Positions 55,120-62,495 of a stretch of 64,000 nucleotides of DNA are shown here, piece by piece. The notes under the pieces were generated by a model. That model worked only from the letters and a program-made list of their open reading frames with translations, was not told the origin of the DNA and did no database searches. Position 1 is the stretch's first letter, and every line of letters begins with the position of its first letter. The position numbers and the translations under genes were made by a program. Origin of the DNA: Alteromonas salexigens (GTDB taxonomy: Bacteria; Pseudomonadota; Gammaproteobacteria; Enterobacterales; Alteromonadaceae); contig NZ_JAOTJC010000008.1 in the NCBI RefSeq assembly GCF_025628895.1, forward strand, positions 369,315-433,314, written 5' to 3'.

Positions 55120-56211
55120 ATGATCAAGGACACCGTTAACAATATTCATATCAGCGCCGAAGATGTGCTGGTTACGCCGGAAGCCCTCGCCAATGAGCTG
55201 CCGGTTTCTGATAAGGCCTTACAGGCCATCTCTGACTCGCGCACAATTATTTCCGATATTATTCATCGCCGTGACCACCGGATGCTGGTGGTGTGTGGCC
55301 CGTGTTCAATTCATGATGTGGATGCCGCGAAAGAGTATGCGTTACGCTTAAAAGAGCTTCACGAGTCATGCAAAGATACCCTGTTTATTGTTATGCGGGT
55401 GTATTTTGAAAAACCACGCACCACCACCGGCTGGAAAGGGTTGATTAACGATCCGCATCTGGATGGCTCTTTCGATATTGAAACCGGACTACGCAAAGCC
55501 CGGGAGCTGCTGATCTGGCTGGCTGAACTGGAACTACCGGTGGCAACCGAAGCCCTGGATCCGATCAGCCCGCAGTATCTGGCAGAGCTGTTCAGCTGGA
55601 GTGCCATTGGTGCGCGTACCTCTGAATCACAGACTCACCGTGAAATGGCCAGTGGTCTGTCAATGCCGGTGGGCTTCAAAAACGGCACCGACGGCAGCCT
55701 TGGCATCGCTATTAATGCGTTGCAATCCGCAGCTTCGGGCCACCGCTTCATGGGCATCAACAAACAAGGGCAGGTAAGTATCATTGCCACCAGTGGCAAT
55801 CCGGATGGTCACATCATCCTGCGGGGTGGCAAACAGCCGAATTACGACTCTGTGTGTGTCTCTGAGAGTGAGCAGGAAATGGCGCAGGCAGGACTGTCTG
55901 CAGGACTGGTAGTAGATTGCAGTCATGCCAACTCCAGTAAGGATTATCGCCGTCAGCCGCTGGTGGCACAAAATGTGGTAAACCAGATCCTCGAAGGTAA
56001 CCAGTCAATCATCGGTATTATGCTGGAAAGCCATTTAAAATCGGGGAATCAGAAAGCCGACGGTAAGACCCCGCAGGAGCTGGAATATGGCGTCTCTGTC
56101 ACAGACGGCTGCATTGACTGGACGACCACGGAAAATCTGATCACCCAGACCCGGGACAAACTGATTACTGTGTTACCCTTGCGTCAGGATAAACGCTCTG
56201 ACGTCGCCTGA
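55120..56211 (+). CDS. aroF: 3-deoxy-7-phosphoheptulonate (DAHP) synthase, AroF type
   Basis: 363 residues, type I-alpha. It condenses phosphoenolpyruvate with erythrose 4-phosphate, the first step of the shikimate pathway. Motifs: 'GPCSIHD' (about 66-72), 'MRVYFEKPRTTTGWKGLIND' (about 90-109), 'GARTSESQTHREMASGLSMP', 'VDCSHANSSKDYRRQP'. The N-terminus 'IKDTVNNIHISAEDVLVTPE' and 'ATEALDPISPQYLAELFSWS' resemble tyrosine-sensitive AroF more than AroG. It is followed 33 nt later by tyrA as in E. coli, supporting the isozyme call. Confidence 0.93.
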   Translation: MIKDTVNNIHISAEDVLVTPEALANELPVSDKALQAISDSRTIISDIIHRRDHRMLVVCGPCSIHDVDAAKEYALRLKELHESCKDTLFIVMRVYFEKPRTTTGWKGLINDPHLDGSFDIETGLRKARELLIWLAELELPVATEALDPISPQYLAELFSWSAIGARTSESQTHREMASGLSMPVGFKNGTDGSLGIAINALQSAASGHRFMGINKQGQVSIIATSGNPDGHIILRGGKQPNYDSVCVSESEQEMAQAGLSAGLVVDCSHANSSKDYRRQPLVAQNVVNQILEGNQSIIGIMLESHLKSGNQKADGKTPQELEYGVSVTDGCIDWTTTENLITQTRDKLITVLPLRQDKRSDVA

Positions 56212-56244
56212 TTTTGGTTGCCTCAACAGGAACCTCGATACGTT

Positions 56245-57387
56245 ATGACGACTGAGTCAACAAACCTGGACGGGCTGCGCTCGGGTATCGATCAGCTGGA
56301 TGCCCGGCTGATCGATATTCTGGCGAAACGGGCGGAACTGACCCGGCAGGTTGGCGAATTAAAAGCGAAAACCGGTATGCCGGTCTACGTACCGGAGCGG
56401 GAAGCGGCGCTTATTAACAAGCTTCGCGATCTGGCCACACAGGCCGGGGTATCTCCGGAGCTGGCAGAAGATCTTATGCGCCGTATCATGCGCGACTCCT
56501 ATCATACCCAGAATAACCGCTATCAGTGTGTGAACCCTGACGCGGGCAGAGTGGTGGTAGTAGGTGGGGGCGGTGCGCTGGGCCAGGTCTTTGTAAGCTT
56601 GTTTCAACGCAGTGGCTATGCCGTTGACGTGGTAGAGCAGGCGGACTGGGGCAACGGGCACGCAGAAAACATGTTGAAGCGCGCCGCACTGGTTATTGTG
56701 GCCGTGCCGATTAACCTGACCGAAGCTGTGATTGGACAGCTTTCCACTTTGCCGGAGCACTGCATACTGGCCGATATTACCAGTATCAAAAGCCGCCCGC
56801 TGACCGCCATGCTCGACGTGCACAGTGGCCCGGTGGTTGGTCTTCACCCTATGTTTGGACCGGATGCGCCCGGTATGATTAAGCAGGTGGTGGTGGTTTG
56901 CCATGGACGTCAGCAACCCCACTACCAGTGGCTACTCGACCAGATGCAAATTTGGGGTGCTACTTTGCATGAAAGCAGTGCCGAAGAGCACGATCAGGCT
57001 ATGGCTTATATTCAGGTGATGCGGCACTTCAATACCTTTGTATATGGCGCACACCTGCAGGGGGAAGACCCGGATCTGGATACCCTGACGGTATTCAGCT
57101 CACCCATTTACCGGCTGGAGCTGGCCATGGTGGGACGCCTGTTTGCGCAACCCCCGGAACTGTACGCCGATATTATTTTCAATAACCCGCAAAACGTGGC
57201 GCTGTTACGCCGTTTCCATCAGCGCTTTGGACTGGCACTTGATATGCTGGAAGCCGCCGATAAAACAGCCTTTATTGAGCAGTTTAAGGAAATTGGCGAC
57301 TGGTTCGGTGATTATGCAAAAATGTGCTTAAGTGACAGCAAGCAGCTGCTGCTAAAAGCTGACGACGGTAAGTTACTGCGTAAATAA
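56245..57387 (+). CDS. tyrA: Chorismate mutase / prephenate dehydrogenase (T-protein)
   Basis: 380 residues from the ATG at 56245 (a TTG at 56218 would extend it). The N-terminal AroQ chorismate mutase (about 5-90, '[19 protein letters not shown]') is fused to NAD-dependent prephenate dehydrogenase: dinucleotide motif '[12 protein letters not shown]' (about 102-113), 'HPMFGPD' and '[13 protein letters not shown]'. It makes 4-hydroxyphenylpyruvate for tyrosine. Probably co-transcribed with aroF. It converges on the LysR gene with 8 nt between stops and no terminator. Confidence 0.95.
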   Translation: MTTESTNLDGLRSGIDQLDARLIDILAKRAELTRQVGELKAKTGMPVYVPEREAALINKLRDLATQAGVSPELAEDLMRRIMRDSYHTQNNRYQCVNPDAGRVVVVGGGGALGQVFVSLFQRSGYAVDVVEQADWGNGHAENMLKRAALVIVAVPINLTEAVIGQLSTLPEHCILADITSIKSRPLTAMLDVHSGPVVGLHPMFGPDAPGMIKQVVVVCHGRQQPHYQWLLDQMQIWGATLHESSAEEHDQAMAYIQVMRHFNTFVYGAHLQGEDPDLDTLTVFSSPIYRLELAMVGRLFAQPPELYADIIFNNPQNVALLRRFHQRFGLALDMLEAADKTAFIEQFKEIGDWFGDYAKMCLSDSKQLLLKADDGKLLRK

Positions 57388-57395
57388 TTTCCCAT

Positions 57396-58301
57396 TTATT
57401 GCCGGGCAAGCTGTTCCCAGTAAGGTGTATCGCCAAAATAGTCAGCCAGATAGTCGATAAATACACGCACTTTGGGCGCCAGCAAGCGCGAGCTGGGATA
57501 GACCGCCCAAATTGCCGTGTCAGACACCAACGAGTGATCCTGTAATACCGGTACTAGCTCGCCCCGTTGCAAGTGGCGGTAGGCGCACCACAGTGAGCTG
57601 ACAGTAATGCCCAGGCCTGCCGCGCAGGCGTCGCGCACCGCCTCACCATTATCGGCGCGCAGCGGACTATTCACCTGAACACTGTAGTTGCCGGTACGGT
57701 CCCTGAATTGCCAGGTGTCCATCCCCACCAGGGTCACGCAGCGGTGCTCGCTGAGGGACGCCGGTGTCGCCGGTTCTCCCCATTGTTCAAGATAACCTGG
57801 CGACGCGACCAGCAACCGTGTATCACTGGCCAGTTTTCTGGCTACCATCGTGGAATCCTCCAGCGCCGCATCACGAATGGCCACATCAAAGCCGCCTTCT
57901 ACCAGGTTCACAATACTGTCGCTTAAACGCAGTTCAATGGTCAGATCCGGGTAGCGCTGCATAAATCCGGGCAGCGCCGACATCAGGTGCATTCTGCCAA
58001 ACGACGCCGGCGCAGTAACGCGTAAATTGCCCTGTGGGGAAAGGTTACCCGCACCCACTGCGGCGCGCGCTGTTTCAGCGCTGGTCAGCACATCTAAAGC
58101 ATGGGGGAGGAACGCCTGTCCGTCTTCCGTCAGGGACACCCGGCGTGTGGTTCGGTGGATCAACCGCACACCAAGTTGCTGCTCCAGCTTATTCAAATGG
58201 GCGCTGGCCACGGCCGGTGACAATCCCAGTTCTTTACCAGCCTGACTGATATTGTGAGTACTGGCTACCCGGGTAAACAACGCAAGGTATTCTAGATTCA
58301 T
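57396..58301 (-). CDS. LysR-family transcriptional regulator
   Basis: 301 residues from the ATG at 58301 (MNLEYLALF); a longer frame reaches 58406 but crosses the divergent promoter region. N-terminal winged HTH ('NISQAGKELGLSPAVASAHL', about 17-36) and a LysR substrate-binding domain ('GNLRVTAPASFGRMHLM' about 90-106 onward). The 'RVTAPASFGR' and 'IRDAALEDSTMVARKL' patterns suit the AaeR/DsdC-like group that controls a divergent oxidoreductase. It is divergent from the MDR oxidoreductase, its likely target. Confidence 0.93.
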   Translation of the reverse strand: MNLEYLALFTRVASTHNISQAGKELGLSPAVASAHLNKLEQQLGVRLIHRTTRRVSLTEDGQAFLPHALDVLTSAETARAAVGAGNLSPQGNLRVTAPASFGRMHLMSALPGFMQRYPDLTIELRLSDSIVNLVEGGFDVAIRDAALEDSTMVARKLASDTRLLVASPGYLEQWGEPATPASLSEHRCVTLVGMDTWQFRDRTGNYSVQVNSPLRADNGEAVRDACAAGLGITVSSLWCAYRHLQRGELVPVLQDHSLVSDTAIWAVYPSSRLLAPKVRVFIDYLADYFGDTPYWEQLARQ

Positions 58302-58396
58302 TTTCAATAAAAAGTAAAAACTGATTCTATATAAGCTTACATTATCATCAAAAAGAAAGTAGTTATACTGTGTGCAGTGTAATTGAGGAGAACAGT
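58302..58396. promoter_or_regulatory. Shared divergent promoter region, LysR regulator / oxidoreductase
   Basis: 95 AT-rich nt. For the oxidoreductase there is a -10-like TATACT (58364-58369) and ribosome site GAGGAG (58385-58390). For the regulator, on the minus strand, a TATAGA-like -10 lies near 58326-58331. Typical place for LysR binding; no clear T-N11-A palindrome stands out. Confidence 0.45.
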
Positions 58397-59383
58397 ATGA
58401 AAGCAATGATAGTTAATGAATTTGGCGGCCCTGACGTTTTTACCCAGTCAGACATTTCGAAACCAGCGCTCACCAGCGGTCATATACTGGTACGGATTAA
58501 AGCTACCAGCGTGAATACGGTGGACACCATGATCCGCAGCATGGGGCCGGAATTACCGCTGGCTCCGGCTGCGCCCGCGCTGCTCGGAATGGATTTCGCA
58601 GGAGTGGTAGAAGAAGTGGGTGAAAATGTGTCTGGCTTTAAGCCCGGCGATGAAGTGTATGGTTGTGCAGGTGGGCTCGGCGACTTGCCTGGCACACTCA
58701 CCGAGTACATCGCGGCAGATGCGCGACTGGTGGCACGCAAGCCAGCTAATCTGAGTATGGAAGAAGCCGCTGCCCTACCTTTGGTGGGGATCACCGCCTA
58801 CGAGGGATTGACTCGCGCTGGCATTAAAGCCGGGCAAAAGGTATTAGTGCATGGCGGCTCAGGCGGCGTAGGGCACGTGGCTTTACAACTTGCCAAACAC
58901 TTTGGCGCCGACGTTTACTCTACCGGCGGCGGGGAAGCGCAGCTTGCTCTGATTGACAGGCTGGGGGCTACTGCCATCAATTACAAAACAGACTCAGTGT
59001 CGGACTATGTAGAGCAATACACGCAAGGTGCGGGCTTTGATGTGGTCTTTGATTCAGTCGGTGGCGCGAACATGGCCAATTCATTTGCAGCTGCAGCTCT
59101 TAACGGGCAGGTGGCCTCTACGGTGGCGATGGTGGATCTGGACCTGTCAGAAGCGCACTTTAAAGGCTTGTCGCTGCATGTCGTGTTTATGCTTATACCC
59201 ATGCTGCATAATGTGCAGCGGGACGTACACGGTGACATCCTGAACACTCTTACTGATATTGTGGAAGCCGGGCAGCTGACCCCGGTACTGGACGAGAAAC
59301 GTTTTACGCTGGCACAGGCAGGGGATGCGCATGCTCGACTGGAAAGCGGCAAGGCGATGGGCAAGGTGGTCATCAGCGTGTAG
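58397..59383 (+). CDS. NADP-dependent MDR-family oxidoreductase (quinone-reductase-like)
   Basis: 328 residues from the ATG at 58397, 6 nt after GAGGAG. Medium-chain dehydrogenase/reductase without structural zinc cysteines: N-terminal GroES-like domain with 'LLGMDFAGVVEEVGENVSGF', nucleotide motif 'VLVHGGSGGVGHVALQLAK' (about 150-168), 'FDVVFDSVGG'. It resembles zinc-independent quinone oxidoreductases (QOR/crotonyl-CoA-type). Divergent from the LysR gene; probably induced by a small aldehyde, quinone or similar compound, which cannot be read from sequence. Confidence 0.92.
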   Translation: MKAMIVNEFGGPDVFTQSDISKPALTSGHILVRIKATSVNTVDTMIRSMGPELPLAPAAPALLGMDFAGVVEEVGENVSGFKPGDEVYGCAGGLGDLPGTLTEYIAADARLVARKPANLSMEEAAALPLVGITAYEGLTRAGIKAGQKVLVHGGSGGVGHVALQLAKHFGADVYSTGGGEAQLALIDRLGATAINYKTDSVSDYVEQYTQGAGFDVVFDSVGGANMANSFAAAALNGQVASTVAMVDLDLSEAHFKGLSLHVVFMLIPMLHNVQRDVHGDILNTLTDIVEAGQLTPVLDEKRFTLAQAGDAHARLESGKAMGKVVISV

Positions 59384-59389
59384 TGCTGA

Positions 59390-59412
59390 GGAGGTGGCGT
59401 TCTGCCACCTCC
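59390..59412. terminator. Hairpin between converging oxidoreductase and pheA
   Basis: A perfect 9-bp stem ggaggtggc (59390-59398) / gccacctcc (59404-59412) with loop gttct, between stops at 59383 and 59427. No T run on either strand. Confidence 0.55.
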
Positions 59413-59426
59413 CGCTGCTTTACGTA

Positions 59427-60608
59427 CTATTCTGACAGGGCGTTAGCCGCGGCCACTTTGGTGGGGCTGATTTCCTCACTGGGGTAGCATCCTAATACTT
59501 TTACGTACCGGGTGATGGCGCGCAAGGCATCCAGCGCTTTTTGCACAGGGCCGTCCTGCACGTTCCCTTCCATATCAATATAGAACATTTCTTCCCATGG
59601 ATTCCCCGGGATTGGGCGGGACTCAAGCTTGGTCATATTGATGCGGTTATCCCGCAATACCATCAAGGCTTCAACCAAGGCGCCGGGTTTTTGTACGGTA
59701 GACATGACCAGGGTAGTTTTGGCAGGTACCTGCAACGGTACGACCACCGGATCCCGGGCGACCACAATAAAGCGGCTGTGATTTTCTTTCTGGTTTGCCA
59801 GGTTAGACTTGATAGCAAGGAGTCCGTACAGGCTGCCGCCGGCCTCGCTGCCAATGGCGGCGACATCATCCCGCTGTAGCTCACTGACTTTGAGCATGGC
59901 CGATGAAGTGCTGTCGATGGTTTTTACTTCCACATTGCCCAGTTCGGCCAGAAAGTGACTGCACTGAGTAAATACCTGAGGGTGGGCGTACAGGGTTCTG
60001 ATTTTACTGATACTGGTATCTTTTGCGACTAATAACGTGTGGCGAATGGGGTGAGTCAGCTCGCCGATAATACTTAACTGCGTATGCTGCAGCTGATCAT
60101 AAACTTCGTTGATACTGCCTGAGGTGGTGTTTTCGATAGGCAGCACCGCATAATCTGCCTCGGTGTGTTCCACTTTATGGATGATTTCACTGAAGCTCTG
60201 ACAGCCAACCTCCAGTAACTCACCCGGTCGCCGGGAAAAGTATTTCTGTGTGGCCAGATAAGAATAAGAGCCCTTATCGCCCAAAAACGCTACCCGGTTG
60301 AGGGGCAGAGCACTACCGGGATTAGCCCGTTCCGCCAGCATGGCTTGCTGATTCAAAACCGAATCTTCAATAATCACATGAAAAAGCTGAGTGACGTAAT
60401 GTGCGTCCAGGCCTGCTTTCTGGCCTTCCTTAATGAGCTTAACCAGCAGTTGTTCTTCCCGTTTAACATCGCGGACCGGAATGTGATGCCGGATCTTGGT
60501 TTCAGCTACTTCATTGGTCAGCTTGCGTCGTTCAGCCAGCAGGCGCAATAATTCACTGTCTAATTTGGTAATTTGGTCTCTGACCTGGGCCAGTGCATCA
60601 TCAGGCAT
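59427..60608 (-). CDS. pheA: Chorismate mutase / prephenate dehydratase (P-protein)
   Basis: 393 residues: AroQ chorismate mutase (about 5-90, 'LAQVRDQITKLDSELLRLLA'), prephenate dehydratase (about 105-285, 'AFLGDKGSYSYLATQKYF', 'VLPIENTTSGSINEVYDQL', 'STSSAMLKV') and a C-terminal ACT domain with the phenylalanine-binding 'GALVEALMVL' and 'KLESRPIPGNPWEEMFYID' motifs. It makes phenylpyruvate and is feedback-inhibited by Phe. Controlled by the attenuator just upstream. Confidence 0.97.
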   Translation of the reverse strand: MPDDALAQVRDQITKLDSELLRLLAERRKLTNEVAETKIRHHIPVRDVKREEQLLVKLIKEGQKAGLDAHYVTQLFHVIIEDSVLNQQAMLAERANPGSALPLNRVAFLGDKGSYSYLATQKYFSRRPGELLEVGCQSFSEIIHKVEHTEADYAVLPIENTTSGSINEVYDQLQHTQLSIIGELTHPIRHTLLVAKDTSISKIRTLYAHPQVFTQCSHFLAELGNVEVKTIDSTSSAMLKVSELQRDDVAAIGSEAGGSLYGLLAIKSNLANQKENHSRFIVVARDPVVVPLQVPAKTTLVMSTVQKPGALVEALMVLRDNRINMTKLESRPIPGNPWEEMFYIDMEGNVQDGPVQKALDALRAITRYVKVLGCYPSEEISPTKVAAANALSE

Positions 60609-60631
60609 AGGGTGTCGCTCCGGTAATCAGC

Positions 60632-60655
60632 AAAAAAAAACCTCCCGGTGGGAGG
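60632..60655 (-). terminator. pheA attenuator terminator
   Basis: On the minus strand, stem CCTCCC-ACC-GGGAGG (60641-60655; the flanking G-C may extend it) is followed by nine T (60632-60640), 24 nt before pheA. A competing GGGAG at 60675-60679, overlapping the leader stop codon, can pair with CTCCC of the terminator's 5' arm and act as antiterminator. Confidence 0.9.
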
Positions 60656-60678
60656 CTTTTCGTACACAACGTCTCTCC

Positions 60679-60738
60679 CTACGCGTCGCTAACGAGCGTA
60701 AAAAAAGTAAACTGTGCACGCAGAATATTTTTCATCAT
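60679..60738 (-). CDS. pheL: Phenylalanine-operon leader peptide
   Basis: 19 residues, M-M-K-N-I-L-R-A-Q-F-T-F-F-T-L-V-S-D-A, ending TAG. Three Phe codons, all TTT, lie within four positions (10, 12, 13), followed by a possible pause hairpin (cgct-cgtt-agcg), an antiterminator segment and the terminator. This is the classic layout of Phe-tRNA-sensed attenuation. It differs from E. coli pheL (seven Phe). The promoter -10 ends only about 8 nt before the first ATG, so the leader mRNA may begin at or next to its start codon; the second ATG at 60735 is an alternative. Confidence 0.85.
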   Translation of the reverse strand: MMKNILRAQFTFFTLVSDA

Positions 60739-60745
60739 GCATCCG

Positions 60746-60774
60746 ACTGTATGCTTAGCCCGTAATAGTGTCAA
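60746..60774 (-). promoter_or_regulatory. pheL-pheA promoter
   Basis: On the minus strand, consensus -35 TTGACA (60769-60774), 17-nt spacer, -10 TACAGT (60746-60751). Transcription would begin near 60738-60740. Confidence 0.8.
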
Positions 60775-60786
60775 CTCTTTATTACA
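60769..60786 (-). promoter_or_regulatory. TyrR-box-like site overlapping the pheA -35
   Basis: TGTAAT-N6-TTGACA (minus strand) matches TGTAAA-N6-TTTACA at 10 of 12 positions with the required G-N14-C. The right half is the -35 box itself, so binding would block RNA polymerase. Part of the match follows from the -35 consensus, which lowers confidence. Confidence 0.4.
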
Positions 60787-60836
60787 GCTGATGTGAAACT
60801 TTTTAGGGGGCACTATTGCAAGCATACTCAAATCTG

Positions 60837-61637
60837 CTATTCGCCCAGCAGCGCAGCCAGCATCACGCGGACTTCAGTAGGCTCGAACGGCTTGTCACAC
60901 AGTGCGTTAACACCCGTTTGCTGGATGTTTGCCATGTGCGCACTGTCCGCGGACTCAGACGTTACCATGATGATAGGAATATGGGTGGTTTCCGGATTGA
61001 AGCGGATAAATTCAGACAACTCACGGCCATCCATTTCCGGCATATTATAGTCAGTGACGACCAGATCGAACTGTTCATCTTTAATAAAGGTCAGCGCCAT
61101 AGCACCGTTCTCGGCTTCTCTGATGCGCTTGAGTCCCATGCCTTCCAGCACCCGCCGTATATGATTCCGTGCCAGTTTACTGTCGTCCACCAGTAGTACA
61201 CGTACGTCCTGAACATCAAACAGCTCCAGTTCAAGTTCGTCATGGTTTATTAAATCCAAACTGGCGTTAAGCGCTCGGGACAAGTGTAACGGGGCGAAGG
61301 GCTTGGGCAGAATGGCGGCTACACCGGCCTGTTTGAATTCCTCAAGCTTGGCCAGCCGGTTTTCACTGGAAACCAACATAAAAGGAATGGTTTCGAAGTC
61401 TGGTGACTGCTTGATGTATTTCAGTAAATCCAGTGCGGTACCGTCTTCGAAATACATAGCACTGACTACCAGGTCGGCACCATGAGAACGTAGGGCAGCT
61501 TTAGCTTCTGCTACCGTACTGACCGGGTCAATTTCTTTGACTTTTTCCTTCAGTAGCAAGGTTGTAATAATTTTTCTTTGGGTATCTGAAGGTTCGATAA
61601 GCACAATGTGCAGATCGGAAATTGACAGCTTTTCCAT
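60837..61637 (-). CDS. Double-receiver response regulator
   Basis: 266 residues with two CheY-like receivers and no output domain. REC1 (about 8-125) is degenerate: the acidic pocket reads 'LIEPSD' and the acceptor position holds Ala ('VVSAMYFEDG', A60), though the distal 'PKPF' Lys remains. REC2 (about 145-265) is complete: 'LLVDDS', acceptor D196 in 'VVTDYNMPEMDG' and 'DKPF'. It may act as a phosphate-sensing adaptor, with REC1 serving as a binding module. It lies upstream of pheA on the same strand, with the pheA promoter between them. Confidence 0.9.
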   Translation of the reverse strand: MEKLSISDLHIVLIEPSDTQRKIITTLLLKEKVKEIDPVSTVAEAKAALRSHGADLVVSAMYFEDGTALDLLKYIKQSPDFETIPFMLVSSENRLAKLEEFKQAGVAAILPKPFAPLHLSRALNASLDLINHDELELELFDVQDVRVLLVDDSKLARNHIRRVLEGMGLKRIREAENGAMALTFIKDEQFDLVVTDYNMPEMDGRELSEFIRFNPETTHIPIIMVTSESADSAHMANIQQTGVNALCDKPFEPTEVRVMLAALLGE

Positions 61638-61690
61638 TTCAATAACTCAATGTAGTAGTTTAAACATTTCCCTTCGGCGGGGAAAATAAA

Positions 61691-62020
61691 TCAGCCACCG
61701 GCAATTTTGGCCATATAGCCTGCACTTTCCAGTAACCCTTTAAGCTTTTCCCGGTCATCAGTTTGGATTTCCAGGGTGCCGTTTTTTACCGCGCCGCCGC
61801 AGCCACATTTTTTCTTCAGGGTGGTACAGAGGGCTTTCAGGGCTTTGGGGTCGAGATCAAGGCCGACTATGATAGACACGCCTTTGCCCTTGCGGCCTTT
61901 GGTTTCGCGATGAATACGCACCACGCCATCGGCACTTACAGAGCGGGCGGCAGGGGCTTTGTCCTGCTGTACTTTGCCACTGTCGGTGGTATAAACAAGA
62001 TGAGAATTTTGCATAGACAT
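61691..62020 (-). CDS. yciH: SUI1/YciH-family translation factor-like protein
   Basis: 109 residues from the ATG at 62020, behind AAAGG; GTG 62026 and ATG 62014 are alternatives. SUI1/eIF1 domain with 'VVRIHRETKGRKGKGVSIIV' and 'LCTTLKKKCGCGGAVKNGTL', as in E. coli YciH. Such proteins can discriminate start codons in vitro and have been linked to translation under stress. Confidence 0.95.
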   Translation of the reverse strand: MSMQNSHLVYTTDSGKVQQDKAPAARSVSADGVVRIHRETKGRKGKGVSIIVGLDLDPKALKALCTTLKKKCGCGGAVKNGTLEIQTDDREKLKGLLESAGYMAKIAGG

Positions 62021-62179
62021 TATCACCTTTTAACAAGACGGCAAGAGGACCGCCTTTTACTGCATATTTTGCCTATAGTAGAAGAAAGCCATTGAAATTA
62101 ACACCGTTATAGATTCACACTAGCCATGCCGGTTATCGGACACAGCTTTAGAGCCACCAACTACACGCGAGGACGCACA

Positions 62180-62485
62180 ATGAGTATTTCCACCAACGTC
62201 AGTGACGACGGTAACAAGCTTGTGATTATTATGGATGACAAATTCGACTACGTGAAAGCGCAGGATTTTCGTGCCGCTTACGATGGCCTGCCTGAGACTG
62301 TCCATCATGTTGAGATAAATCTGGCGGCGACCGATTATATGGACAGTTCGGCTCTTGGCATGTTGTTGAATATGCAAAAGTCGCTCAGTCACCGCAATCT
62401 TACCTATAGTATTTCCCACTGTCGCATGCAGGTCGCACGGGTGCTGAAGATTGCACGCTTCGACAAGAAATTTGATATTAGCTAA
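62180..62485 (+). CDS. STAS-domain anti-sigma-factor antagonist
   Basis: 101 residues from the ATG at 62180, behind GAGGA; an in-frame start at 62126 adds 18 unlikely residues. Single STAS domain (SpoIIAA/RsbV type) with the phosphorylatable serine in 'ATDYMDSSALGMLLNMQ' (S56/S57). It precedes by 10 nt a receiver-PP2C-kinase gene that probably (de)phosphorylates it. Comparable pairs are HsbA-HsbR in Pseudomonas and CrsA-CrsR in Shewanella, which control FlgM or sigma-S access. Confidence 0.92.
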   Translation: MSISTNVSDDGNKLVIIMDDKFDYVKAQDFRAAYDGLPETVHHVEINLAATDYMDSSALGMLLNMQKSLSHRNLTYSISHCRMQVARVLKIARFDKKFDIS

Positions 62486-62495
62486 GAAATAAATC

